In this document: positions 1 through 10,721 of the stretch, piece after piece
How the letters are laid out: each line of letters begins with the position of its first letter
Numbering within the stretch: position 1 is the first letter of the stretch
NCBI GenBank assembly: GCA_963932465.1
Contig: OZ010799.1
Span: 279,779,164 to 279,843,163, forward strand
Direction of reading: 5' to 3'
Source of the DNA: Maratus speciosus
Taxonomy: Eukaryota > Arthropoda > Arachnida > Araneae > Salticidae
Length of the DNA stretch: 64,000 bases
The notes under the pieces: generated by a model
The model's database searches: none
The model's input: the letters and a program-made list of their open reading frames with translations, nothing else
Told to the model about the DNA's origin: nothing
Position numbers and translations under genes: made by a program

Positions 1-72
1 TTTAAATATTTACTAAAAACAGGGAAGTACCGGAGCCGAGCTCCGTTGGGCTCCGGCGCAAATTAAGCCCTG
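1..72. mobile_element. hAT-like core 0, right end only
   Basis: This is the last 72 bp of a core cut by the window edge. It holds a GTACCGGAGC motif, GAGCTCCG, GGGCTCCGG and the terminal AAATTAAGCCCTG (60-72). It is the right-hand inverted repeat and subterminal region of the element. Confidence 0.7.
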
Positions 73-174
73 GAGTAGAGTCAAATCTATTATATAATTA
101 TTAAAAGAATAAATAGAGACATATACTATCCCCATTATTCCATGTGCAATAAAATTCTTGTTGCTAAAATGTTG

Positions 175-207
175 AAATGAATGACGCATGGATTTAGTTA
201 TTCATTT
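175..207. repeat. Monomer stem-loop (representative copy)
   Basis: AAATGAATGAC (175-185) faces GTTATTCATTT (197-207), an 11-bp inverted repeat with a single wobble position and an 11-nt loop. It is present in essentially every 202-bp monomer. The right edge of the whole array falls inside the 3' arm of one copy. Whether it extrudes or has a function is unknown. Confidence 0.7.
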
Positions 208-879
208 TACCGAGCTCGATGAAACGCTCCAAATGTATGCCTCTAGACCAGAATACCCCAATATAACACTATTGTAGTAGAATCAAAACTATTATATAAT
301 TATTAAGGGAATAAATAGAGACATATATTATCCCCATTATTCCATGTGCAATAAAATTCTTGTTGCTAAAATGTTGAAATGAATGACGCATGGATTTAGT
401 TATTCATTTTACCGAGCTCGATGAAACGCTCCAAATGTATGCCTCTAGACCAGAATACCCCAATATAACACTATTGTAGTAGAATCAAAACTATTATATA
501 ATTATTAAGGGAATAAATAGAGACAGATATTATCCTCATTATTTCATGTGGAATAAAATTCTTGTTGCTAAAATGTTGAAATGAATGACACATGGATTTA
601 GTTATTCATTTTACCAAGCTCGATGAAACGCTCCAAATGTATGCCTCTAGACCAGAATACCCCAATATAACACTATTGTAGTAGAATCAAAACTATTATA
701 TAATTATTAAGGGAATAAATAGAGACAGATATTATCCTCATTATTCCATGTGCAATAAAATTCTTGTTGCTAAAATGTTGAAATGAATGACGCATGGATT
801 TAGTTATTCATTTTACCGAGCTCGAAGAAACGCTCCAAATGTATGCATCTAGACCAGAATACCCCCATTTAACACTATT

Positions 880-887
880 GTAGTAGA
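880..887. repeat. Left target-site duplication of the element
   Basis: GTAGTAGA precedes the CAGGG end and equals the corresponding monomer sequence (gtagtagaatc). The partner after the right end is GAGTAGA at 1853-1859, the same 8 bp with one T missing. The same asymmetry is repeated at every complete unit, so one insertion event was amplified. Confidence 0.75.
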
Positions 888-900
888 CAGGGCTTAATTT
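888..900. repeat. Left terminal inverted repeat, core 1
   Basis: CAGGGCTTAATTT is the exact reverse complement of the right terminus AAATTAAGCCCTG at 1840-1852. After a 12-bp A-rich spacer it continues with GTACCGGAGCCC, whose counterpart CCGGAGCCC sits 3 bp inside the right repeat. Confidence 0.85.
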
Positions 901-936
901 CTAACAAAAAAAGTACCGGAGCCCTAATAATCTGCG

Positions 937-946
937 GTACCGGTAC
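937..946. repeat. Palindrome GTACCGGTAC in left subterminal region
   Basis: This is a perfect 10-bp palindrome, repeated at the same position in the other cores. It overlaps the CCGG-centred motif family found near both element ends. Confidence 0.75.
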
Positions 947-1209
947 AACAACTGTATCATCCCCGCCCCCTGTCATTCCAATCTGCATATTTGTATTTCA
1001 TACATTATTTGCAAAATTTAAAGCATTTTATTTCTTTAATAAAATAAAAAATTAAAAAATTAAATATATCTATCAGCATGTACTTAGCTGTCAACTATTC
1101 CACTTTTTAGTTACCACTCCTTTTTAATAGTAATCTTTGCCCAATTTTAAAGTTAGTTATTAATTGCAGAATTCTGCGATTTATTATGGTAAGGAATTTG
1201 ATTAGGAAA

Positions 1210-1223
1210 TTGTGTTAACACAA
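1210..1223. repeat. Perfect palindrome TTGTGTTAACACAA
   Basis: This is a 14-bp perfect palindrome in the element body, kept in most cores. Cores 2, 4 and 6 carry gttaacag instead and core 17 gtcaacac, both of which break the symmetry. Confidence 0.8.
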
Positions 1224-1612
1224 AAAAGGGATAGTTCTCAACTATGCATCTTTAAGAAGAAATGAATGAAATTTGCAGAAATTAATATTTATATGCCGAA
1301 GAATGGAACAAAGTTTTACAATTTCCTATAATAGGTGCATTTAAACTATGATCGATTCCTTCCGCATAATAATCTTTTGTGATGTGTCCCTGAAAATGAG
1401 ATTAAATTAAAAAATTGACACCGTTATCGGAAAAAATCGCTGCTTTTGTAGAAAAAAGGGGAAAACTGCTCGATTGCTTTCTATCAGAATAACAATACAT
1501 GCCAATTATATATACTTACAAATGAAAGTGACTTCGTAAATGTGCAGAGCAAAGCCTTAGCATGGGTACCGTTCATGATATAAAATACAGATTGAGTCAC
1601 ATATAAGTGTTT

Positions 1613-1638
1613 CGAGGCTAACGAAAAAGTTAGCCCCG
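1613..1638. repeat. Hairpin with inverted loop, core 1
   Basis: The arms CGAGGCTAAC (1613-1622) and GTTAGCCCCG (1629-1638) flank the loop GAAAAA. In most other cores the loop is TTTTTC, its exact reverse complement, between the same arms. The left arm here has A in place of one G, leaving one unpaired position. Confidence 0.88.
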
Positions 1639-1732
1639 TAAGTGTTTTGGTAAAAAAGAATGCAAAGCTTGGGGATGGAAAAGAAAGAAAAGGGTAATTT
1701 AGGTTTCAATTTTTTGGAAGAGCTATTGCACT

Positions 1733-1746
1733 GGGCTCCGGAGCCC
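1733..1746. repeat. Perfect palindrome GGGCTCCGGAGCCC in right subterminal region
   Basis: This is a 14-bp perfect palindrome joining two copies of the GCTCC/GGAGC motif. It is followed by TG, so GGAGCCCTG mimics the real terminus AAGCCCTG and could be a cryptic internal end. Confidence 0.8.
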
Positions 1747-1839
1747 TGTATTTTTGAGCTCCGGTGAATTCCGACCACTATTTAAATATTTACTAAAAAC
1801 AGAGAAGTACCGGAGTCGAACTCCGTTGGGCTCCGGCGC

Positions 1840-1852
1840 AAATTAAGCCCTG
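1840..1852. repeat. Right terminal inverted repeat, core 1
   Basis: AAATTAAGCCCTG is the reverse complement of the left end at 888-900. Monomer sequence resumes immediately after it with GAGTAGAGTC. Confidence 0.85.
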
Positions 1853-2465
1853 GAGTAGAGTCAAATCTATTATATAATTATTAAAAGAATAAATAGAGAC
1901 ATATACTATCCCCATTATTCCATGTGCAATAAAATTCTTTTTGCTAAAATGTTGAAATGAATGACGCATGGATTTAGTTATTCATTTTACCGAGCTCGAT
2001 GAAACGCTCCAAATGTATGCCTCTGGACCAGAATACCCCAATATAACACTATTGTAGTAGAATCAAAACTATTATATAATTATTAAGGGAATAAATAGAG
2101 ACAGATATTATCCTCATTATTCCATGTGCAATAAAATTCTTGTTGCTAAAATGTTGAAATGAATGACACATGGATTTAGTTATTCATTTTACCAAGCTCG
2201 ATGAAACGCTCCAAATGTATGCCTCTAGACCAGAATACCCCAATATAACACTATTGTAGTAGAATCAAAACTATTATATAATTATTAAGGGAATAAATAG
2301 AGACAGATATTATCCTCATTATTCCATGTGCAATAAAATTCTTGTTGCTAAAATGTTGAAATGAATGACACATGGATTTAGTTATTCATTTTACCGAGCT
2401 CGATGAAACGCTCCAAATGTATGCATCTAGACCAGAATACCCCCATATAACACTATTGTAGTAGA
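1853..2465. repeat. Monomer block 1, 3 x 202 bp + 7
   Basis: The order is alpha-delta-omega. Alpha carries private attctttttgct and ctctggacc, both shared with block 3. Confidence 0.96.
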
Positions 2466-3432
2466 CAGGGCTTAATTTCTAACAAAAAAAGTACCGGAGC
2501 CCTAATAATCTGCGGTACCGGTACAAAAACTGTATCATCCACCCCCCCCCTGTCATTCCAATCTGCATATTTGTATTTCATACATTATTTGCAAAATTTA
2601 AAGCATTTTATTTCTTTAATAAAATAAAAAATTAAAAAAATAAATATATCTATCAGCATGTACTTAGCTGTCAACTATTCCACTTTTTAGTTACCACTCC
2701 TTTTTAATAGTAATCTTTGCCCAATTTTTAAGTTAGTAATTAATTGCAGAATTCTGCGATTTATTATGGTAAGGAATTTGATTAGGAAATTGTGTTAACA
2801 GAAAAAAGGGATAGTTCTCAACTATGCATCTTTAAGAAGAAATGAATGAAATTTGCAGAAATTAATATTTATATGCCGAAGAATGGAACAAAGTTTTACA
2901 ATTTCCTATAATAGGTGCATTTAAACTATGATCGATTCCTTCCGCATAATAATCTTTTGTGATGTGTCCCTGAAAATGAGATTAAATTAAAAAATTGACA
3001 CCGTTATCGGAAAAAATCGCTGCTTTTGTAGAAAAAAGGGGAAAACTGCTCGATTGCTTTCTATCAGAATAACAATACATGCCAATTATATATACTTACA
3101 AATGAAAGTGACTTCGTAAATGTGCAGAGCAAAGCCTTAGCATGGGTACTGTTCATGATATAAAATACAGATTGAGTGAAATATAAGTGTTTCGGGGCTA
3201 ACTTTTTCGTTAGCCCCGTAAGTGTTTTGGTAAAAAAGAATGCAAAGCTTGCGGATGGAAAAGAAAGAAAAGGGTAATTTAGGTTTCAATTTTTTGGAAG
3301 AGCTATTGCACTGGGCTCCGGAGCCCTGTATTTATGAGCTCCGGTGAATTCCGACCACTATTTAAATATTTACTAAAAACAGGGAAGTACCGGAGCCGAG
3401 CTCCGTTGGGCTCCGGCGCAAATTAAGCCCTG
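2466..3432. mobile_element. hAT-like core 2
   Basis: The copy is 967 bp. The hairpin at 3193-3218 has the common loop TTTTTC and a perfect 10-bp stem. GCAGAATTCTGC (2746-2757) is a perfect palindrome. Its variants gttaacag and gagtgaaatataag are shared with core 6. Confidence 0.68.
3193..3218. repeat. Hairpin with common loop orientation, core 2
   Basis: CGGGGCTAAC (3193-3202), loop TTTTTC, GTTAGCCCCG (3209-3218). The 10-bp stem is perfect, and this is the form in most cores. It is followed by no T-run, and a bacterial-type terminator reading is not relevant in a eukaryote. Confidence 0.88.
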
Positions 3433-4045
3433 GAGTAGAGTCAAATCTATTATATAATTATTAAAAGAATAAATAGAGACATATACTATCCCCATTATTC
3501 CATGTGCAATAAAATTCTTGTTGCTAAAATGTTGAAATGAATGACGCATGGATTTAGTTATTCATTTTACCGAGCTCGATGAAACGCTCCAAATGTATGC
3601 CTCTAGACCAGAATACCCCAATATAACACTATTGTAGTAGAATCAAAACTATTATATAATTATTAAGGGAATAAATAGAGACATATATTATCCCCATTAT
3701 TCCATGTGCAATAAAATTCTTGTTGCTAAAATGTTGAAATGAATGACGCATGGATTTAGTTATTCATTTTACCGAGCTCGATGAAACGCTCCAAATGTAT
3801 GCCTCTAGACCAGAATACCCCAATATAACACTATTGTAGTAGAATCAAAACTATTATATAATTATTAAGGGAATAAATAGAGACAGATATTATCCTCATT
3901 ATTCCATGTGCAATAAAATTCTTGTTGCTAAAATGTTGAAATGAATGACACATGGATTTAGTTATTCATTTTACCGAGCTCGATGAAACGCTCCAAATGT
4001 ATGCATCTAGACCAGAATACCCCCATATAACACTATTGTAGTAGA
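3433..4045. repeat. Monomer block 2, 3 x 202 bp + 7
   Basis: The order is alpha-gamma-omega. It corresponds to block 0 without the delta monomer. Confidence 0.96.
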
Positions 4046-5010
4046 CAGGGCTTAATTTCTAACAAAAAAAGTACCGGAGCCCTAATAATCTGCGGTACCG
4101 GTACAACAACTGTATCATCCCCGCCCCCTGTCATTCCAATCTGCATATTTGTATTTCATACATTATTTGCAAAATTTAAAGCATTTTATTTCTTTAATAA
4201 AATAAAAAATTAAAAAATTAAATATATCTATCAGCATGTACTTAGCTGTCAACTATTCCACTTTTTAGTTACCACTCCTTTTTAATAGTAATCTTTGCCC
4301 AATTTTAAAGTTAGTAATTAATTGCAGAATTCTGCGATTTATTATGGTAAGGAATTTGATTAGGAAATTGTGTTAACACAAAAAAGGGATAGTTCTCAAC
4401 TATGCATCTTTAAGAAGAAATGAATGAAATTTGCAGAAATTAATATTTATATGCCGAAGAATGGAACAAAGTTTTACAATTTCCTATAATAGGTGCATTT
4501 AAACTATGATCGATTCCTTCCGCATAATAATCTTTTGTGATGTGTCCCTGAAAATGAGATTAAATTAAAAAATTGACACCGTTATCGGAAAAAATCGCTG
4601 CTTTTGTAGAAAAAAGGGGAAAACTGCTCGATTGCTTTCTATCAGAATAACAATACATGCCAATTATATATACTTACAAATGAAAGTGACTTCGTAAATG
4701 TGCAGAGCAAAGCCTTAGCATGGGTACCGTTCATGATATAAAATACAGATTGAGTCACATATAAGTGTTTCGAGGCTAACGAAAAAGTTAGCCCCGTAAG
4801 TGTTTTGGTAAAAAAGAATGCAAAGCTTGGGGATGGAAAAGAAAGAAAAGGGTAATTTAGGTTTCAATTTTTTGGAAGAGCTATTGCACTGGGCTCCGGA
4901 GCCCTGTATTTTTGAGCTCCGGTGAATTCCGACCACTATTTAAATATTTACTAAAAACAGAGAAGTACCGGAGTCGAACTCCGTTGGGCTCCGGCGCAAA
5001 TTAAGCCCTG
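4046..5010. mobile_element. hAT-like core 3
   Basis: The copy is 965 bp and nearly identical to core 1. It has the C-tract with an internal G, the inverted hairpin loop (4771-4796), ttgggga and gtcgaactcc. It is the product of a two-unit duplication with core 1. Confidence 0.68.
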
Positions 5011-5421
5011 GAGTAGAGTCAAATCTATTATATAATTATTAAAAGAATAAATAGAGACATATACTATCCCCATTATTCCATGTGCAATAAAATTCTTTTT
5101 GCTAAAATGTTGAAATGAATGACGCATGGATTTAGTTATTCATTTTACCGAGCTCGATGAAACGCTCCAAATGTATGCCTCTGGACCAGAATACCCCAAT
5201 ATAACACTATTGTAGTAGAATCAAAACTATTATATAATTATTAAGGGAATAAATAGAGACAGATATTATCCTCATTATTCCATGTGCAATAAAATTCTTG
5301 TTGCTAAAATGTTGAAATGAATGACGCATGGATTTAGTTATTCATTTTACCGAGCTCGATGAAACGCTCCAAATGTATGCATCTAGACCAGAATACCCCC
5401 ATATAACACTATTGTAGTAGA
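5011..5421. repeat. Monomer block 3, 2 x 202 bp + 7
   Basis: The order is alpha-omega. Alpha has the same attctttttgct and ctctggacc as block 1, so this is block 1 minus one monomer. Confidence 0.96.
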
Positions 5422-6389
5422 CAGGGCTTAATTTCTAACAAAAAAAGTACCGGAGCCCTAATAATCTGCGGTACCGGTACAACAACTGTATCATCCCCCC
5501 CCCCCCCTGTCATTCCAATCTGCATATTTGTATTTCATACATTATTTGCAAAATTTAAAGCATTTTATTTCTTTAATAAAATAAAAAATTAAAAAAATAA
5601 ATATATCTATCAGCATGTACTTAGCTGTCAACTATTCCACTTTTTAGTTACCACTCCTTTTTAATAGTAATCTTTGCCCAATTTTTAAGTTAGTAATTAA
5701 TTGCAGAATTCTGCGATTTATTATGGTAAGGAATTTGATTAGGAAATTGTGTTAACAGAAAAAAGGGATAGTTCTCAACTATGCATCTTTAAGAAGAAAT
5801 GAATGAAATTTGCAGAAATTAATATTTATATGCCGAAGAATGGAACAAAGTTTTACAATTTCCTATAATAGGTGCATTTAAACTATGATCGATTCCTTCC
5901 GCATAATAATCTTTTGTGATGTGTCCCTGAAAATGAGATTAAATTAAAAAATTGACACCGTTATCGGAAAAAATCGCTGCTTTTGTAGAAAAAAGGGGAA
6001 AACTGCTCGATTGCTTTCTATCAGAATAACAATACATGCCAATTATATATACTTACAAATGAAAGTGACTTCGTAAATGTGCAGAGCAAAGCCTTAGCAT
6101 GGGTACTGTTCATGATATAAAATACAGATTGAGTCACATATAAGTGTTTCGGGGCTAACTTTTTCGTTAGCCCCGTAAGTGTTTTGGTAAAAAAGAATGC
6201 AAAGCTTGCGGATGGAAAAGAAAGAAAAGGGTAATTTAGGTTTCAATTTTTTGGAAGAGCTATTGCACTGGGCTCCGGAGCCCTGTATTTATGAGCTCCG
6301 GTGAATTCCGACCACTATTTAAATATTTACTAAAAACAGGGAAGTACCGGAGCCAAGCTCCGTTGGGCTCCGGCGCAAATTAAGCCCTG
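5422..6389. mobile_element. hAT-like core 4
   Basis: The copy is 968 bp. It resembles core 2 (gttaacag, attaaaaaaataaat) but keeps gagtcacat. The right subterminal region reads gccaagctcc. Confidence 0.68.
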
Positions 6390-6598
6390 GAGTAGAGTCA
6401 AATCTATTATATAATTATTAAAATAATAAATAGAGACATATACTATCTCCAGTATTCCATGTGCAATAAAATTCTTGTTGCTAAAATGTTGAAATGAATG
6501 ACGCATGGATTTAGTTATTCATTTTACCGAGCTCGATGAAACGCTCCAAATGTATGCATCTAGACCAGAATACCCCCATATAACACTATTGTAGTAGA
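6390..6598. repeat. Monomer block 4, single 202-bp monomer + 7
   Basis: The one monomer is an alpha/omega hybrid. Its front half is alpha-like with private aaaataataaat and ccagtattcc, and its rear half is omega (gcatctagac, acccccat). Block 7 shares the private variants. Confidence 0.96.
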
Positions 6599-7561
6599 CA
6601 GGGCTTAATTTCTAACAAAAAAAGTACCGGAGCCCTAATAATCTGCGGTACCGGTACAACAACTGTATCATCCCCCCCCCTGTCATTCCAATCTGCATAT
6701 TTGTATTTCATACATTATTTGCAAAATTTAAAGCATTTTTTTTCTTTAATAAAATAAAAAATTAAAAAATTAAATATATCTATCAGCATATACTTAGCTG
6801 TCAACTATTCCACTTTTTAGTTACCACTCCTTTTTAATAGTAATCTTTGCCCAATTTTAAAGTTAGTAATTAATTGCAGAATTCTGCGATTTATTATGGT
6901 AAGGAATTTGATTAAGAAATTGTGTTAACACAAAAAAGGGATAGTTCTCAACTATGCATCTCTAAGAAGAAATGAATGAAATTTGCAGAAATTTATATTT
7001 ATATGCCGAAGAATGGAACAAAGTTTTACAATTTCCTATAATAGGTGCATTTAAACTATGATCGATTCCTTCCGCATAATAATCTTTTGTGATGTGTCCC
7101 TGAAAATGAGATTAAATTAAAAAATTGACACCGTTATCGGAAAAAATCCCTGCTTTTGTAGAAAAAAGGGGAAAACTGCTCGATTGCTTTCTATCAGAAT
7201 AACAATACATGCCAATTATATATACTTACAAATGAAAGTGACTTCGTAAATGTGCAGAGCAAAGCCTTAGCATGGGTACTGTTCATGATATAAAATACAG
7301 ATTGAGTCACATATAAGTGTTTCGGGGCTAACTTTTTCGTTAGCCCCGTAAGTGTTTTGGTAAAAAAGAATGCAAAGCTTGCGGATGGAAAAGAAAGAAA
7401 AGGGTAATTTAGGTTCAATTTTTTGGAAGAGCTATTGCACTGGGCTCCGGAGCCCTGTATTTATGAGCTCCGGTGAATTCCGACCACTATTTAAATATTT
7501 ACTAAAAACAGAGAAGTACTAGAGCCGAGCTCCGTTGGGCTCCGGCGCAAATTAAGCCCTG
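6599..7561. mobile_element. hAT-like core 5
   Basis: The copy is 963 bp. Variants are gcatttttttt, cagcatatac, attaagaaat, catctctaag and agtactagagcc. These mark a subtype also seen in cores 8, 9, 11 and 28. Confidence 0.68.
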
Positions 7562-8376
7562 GAGTAGAGTCAAATCTATTATATAATTATTAAAAGAATA
7601 AATAGAGACATATACTATCCCCATTATTCCATGTGCAATAAAATTCTTGTTGCTAAAATGTTGAAATGAATGACGCATGGATTTAGTTATTCATTTTACC
7701 GAGCTCGATGAAACGCTCCAAATGTATGCCTCTAGACCAGAATACCCCAATATAACACTATTGTAGTAGAATCAAAACTATTATATAATTATTAAGGGAA
7801 TAAATAGAGACAGATATTATCCTCATTATTCCATGTGCAATAAAATTCTTGTTGCTAAAATATTGAAATGAATGACACATGGATTTAGTTATTCATTTTA
7901 CCGAGCTCGATGAAACGCTCCAAATGTATGCCTCTAGACCAGAATACCCCAATATAACACTATTGTAGTAGAATCAAAACTATTATATAATTATTAAGGG
8001 AATAAATAGAGACAGATATTATCCTCATTATTCCATGTGCAATAAAATTCTTGTTGCTAAAATGTTGAAATGAATGACACATGGATTTAGTTATTCATTT
8101 TACCGAGCTCGATGAAACGCTCCAAATGTATGCCTCTAGACCAGAATACCCCAATATAACAGAATTGTAGTAGAATCAAAACTATTATATAATTATTAAG
8201 GGAATAAATAGAGACAGATATTATCCTCATTATTCCATGTGCAATAAAATTCTTGTTGCTAAAATGTTGAAATGAATGACACATGGATTTAGTTATTCTT
8301 TTTACCGAGCTCGATGAAACGCTCCAAATGTATGCATCTAGACCAGAATACCCCCATATAACACTATTGTAGTAGA
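7562..8376. repeat. Monomer block 5, 4 x 202 bp + 7
   Basis: The order is alpha-beta-beta-omega. One beta has tattgaaatg and the next junction reads aacagaattgtag instead of aacactattgtag. Confidence 0.96.
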
Positions 8377-9341
8377 CAGGGCTTAATTTCTAACAAAAAA
8401 AGTACCGGAGCCCTAATAATCTGCGGTACCGGTACAACAACTGTATCATCCCCCCCCCCTGTCATTCCAATCTGCATATTTGTATTTCATACATTATTTG
8501 CAAAATTTAAAGCATTTTATTTCTTTAATAAAATAAAAAATTAAAAAAATAAATATATCTATCAGCATGTACTTAGCTGTCAACTATTCCACTTTTTAGT
8601 TACCACTCCTTTTTAATAGTAATCTTTGCCCAATTTTTAAGTTAGTAATTAATTGCAGAATTCTGCGATTTATTATGGTAAGGAATTTGATTAGGAAATT
8701 GTGTTAACAGAAAAAAGGGATAGTTCTCAACTATGCATCTTTAAGAAGAAATGAATGGAATTTGCAGAAATTAATATTTATATGCCGAAGAATGGAACAA
8801 AGTTTTACAATTTCCTATAATAGGTGCATTTAAACTATGATCGATTCCTTCCGCATAATAATCTTTTGTGATGTGTCCCTGAAAATGAGATTAAATTAAA
8901 AAATTGACACCGTTATCGGAAAAAATCGCTGCTTTTGTAGAAAAAAGGGGAAAACTGCTCGATTGCTTTCTATCAGAATAACAATACATGCCAATTATAT
9001 ATACTTACAAATGAAAGTGACTTCGTAAATGTGCAGAGCAAAGCCTTAGCATGGGTACTGTTCATGTTATAAAATACAGATTGAGTGAAATATAAGTGTT
9101 TCGGGGCTAACTTTTTCGTTAGCCCCGTAAGTGTTTTGGTAAAAAAGAATGCAAAGCTTGCGGATGGAAAAGAAAGAAAAGGGTAATTTAGGTTTCAATT
9201 TTTTGGAAGAGCTATTGCACTGGGCTCCGGAGCCCTGTATTTATGAGCTCCGGTGAATTCCGACCACTATTTAAATATTTACTAAAAACAGGGAAGTACC
9301 GGAGCCGAGCTCCGTTGGGCTCCGGCGCAAATTAAGCCCTG
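8377..9341. mobile_element. hAT-like core 6
   Basis: The copy is 965 bp and of the core 2 subtype (gttaacag, gagtgaaatataag). A private atggaatttgc is present. Confidence 0.68.
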
Positions 9342-9752
9342 GAGTAGAGTCAAATCTATTATATAATTATTAAAAGAATAAATAGAGACATATACTATCC
9401 CCATTATTCCATGTGCAATAAAATTCTTGTTGCTAAAATGTTGAAATGAATGACGCATGGATTTAGTTATTCATTTTACCGAGCTCGATGAAACGCTCCA
9501 AATGTATGCCTCTAGACCAGAATACCCCAATATAACACTATTGTAGTAGAATCAAAACTATTATATAATTATTAAGGGAATAAATAGAGACAGATATTAT
9601 CCTCATTATTCCATGTGCAATAAAATTCTTGTTGCTAAAATGTTGAAATGAATGACACATGGATTTAGTTATTCATTTTACCGAGCTCGATGAAACGCTC
9701 CAAATGTATGCATCTAGACCAGAATACCCCCATATAACACTATTGTAGTAGA
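9342..9752. repeat. Monomer block 6, 2 x 202 bp + 7
   Basis: The order is alpha-omega. The omega monomer carries acacatgg rather than acgcatgg. Confidence 0.96.
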
Positions 9753-10721
9753 CAGGGCTTAATTTCTAACAAAAAAAGTACCGGAGCCCTAATAATCTGC
9801 GGTACCGGTACAACAACTGTATCATCCCCCCCCCCCCCCTGTCATTCCAATCTGCATATTTGTATTTCATACATTATTTGCAAAATTTAAAGCATTTTAT
9901 TTCTTTAATAAAATAAAAAATTAAAAAATTAAATATATCTATCAGCATGTACTTAGCTGTCAACTATTCCACTTTTTAGTTACCACTCCTTTTTAATAGT
10001 AATCTTTGCCCAATTTTAAAGTTAGTAATTAATTGCAGAATTCTGCGATTTATTATGGTAAGGAATTTGATTAGGAAATTGTGTTAACACAAAAAAGGGA
10101 TAGTTCTCAACTATGCATCTTTAAGAAGAAATGAATGAAATTTGCAGAAATTAATATTTATATGCCGAAGAATGGAACAAAGTTTTACAATTTCCTATAA
10201 TAGGTGCATTTAAACTATGATCGATTCCTTCCGCATAATAATCTTTTGTGATGTGTCCCTGAAAATGAGATTAAATTAAAAAATTGACACCGTTATCGGA
10301 AAAAATCGCTGCTTTTGTAGAAAAAAGGGGAAAACTGCTCGATTGCTTTCTATCAGAATAACAATACATGCCAATTATATATACTTACAAATGAAAGTGA
10401 CTTCGTAAATGTGCAGAGCAAAGCCTTAGCATGGGTACTGTTCATGATATAAAATACAGATTGAGTCACATATAAGTGTTTCGGGGCTAACTTTTTCGTT
10501 AGCCCCGTAAGTGTTTTGGTAAAAAAGAATGCAAAGCTTGCGGATGGAAAAGAAAGAAAAGGGTAATTTAGGTTTCAATTTTTTGGAAGAGCTATTGCAC
10601 TGGGCTCCGGAGCCCTGTATTTATGAGCTCCGGTGAATTCCGACCACTATTTAAATATTTACTAAAAACAGGGAAGTACCGGAGCCGAGCTCCGTTGGGC
10701 TCCGGCGCAAATTAAGCCCTG
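9753..10721. mobile_element. hAT-like core 7
   Basis: The copy is 969 bp with an uninterrupted tract of 14 C. It has cagcatgtac, an intact TTGTGTTAACACAA palindrome and the common loop. Confidence 0.68.

Larger units (their letters stand above)
73..887. repeat. Monomer block 0, 4 x 202 bp + 7
   Basis: The order is alpha-gamma-delta-omega. The motif AGTAGA recurs at 74, 276, 478, 680 and 882, which fixes the 202-bp period. The delta monomer has the private form atttcatgtggaata. Omega has gctcgaagaaacg, seen again in blocks 29 and 30. Confidence 0.96.
888..1852. mobile_element. hAT-like non-autonomous element, core 1 (reference copy)
   Basis: The 965-bp copy has 13-bp terminal inverted repeats at 888-900 and 1840-1852. 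It is flanked by GTAGTAGA (880-887) and GAGTAGA (1853-1859), an 8-bp target duplication that lost one T on the right. hAT elements typically have 8-bp duplications and ends starting CAGGG or similar. Subterminal GTACCGGAGC, GGTACCGGTAC, GGGCTCCGGAGCCC and GAGCTCCGG motifs crowd both ends, as transposase-binding repeats do in hAT elements. There is no transposase frame, so the element is non-autonomous. Private variants are an interrupted C-tract (ccccgccccc), the inverted hairpin loop, ttgggga, and gtcgaactcc near the right end. Family assignment rests on ends and duplication only. Confidence 0.68.

Noticed and set aside
73..887. CENP-B-box-like site in the monomer (around gagctcgatgaaacgctcc)
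   Set aside because: Neither strand matches the essential spacing of the TTCG...A..CGGG consensus. A centromeric role cannot be claimed from this.
1557..1778. Recurrent 73-74-codon minus-strand frames in cores 1, 3, 5 and 23
   Set aside because: They are open only because the repeats are near-identical and the loop inversion or small indels alter stops. Other cores lack them, and no protein features are visible.
3193..3218. Hairpin as an intrinsic transcription terminator
   Set aside because: The T-run lies in the loop and not after the stem, and the surroundings are eukaryotic satellite DNA.
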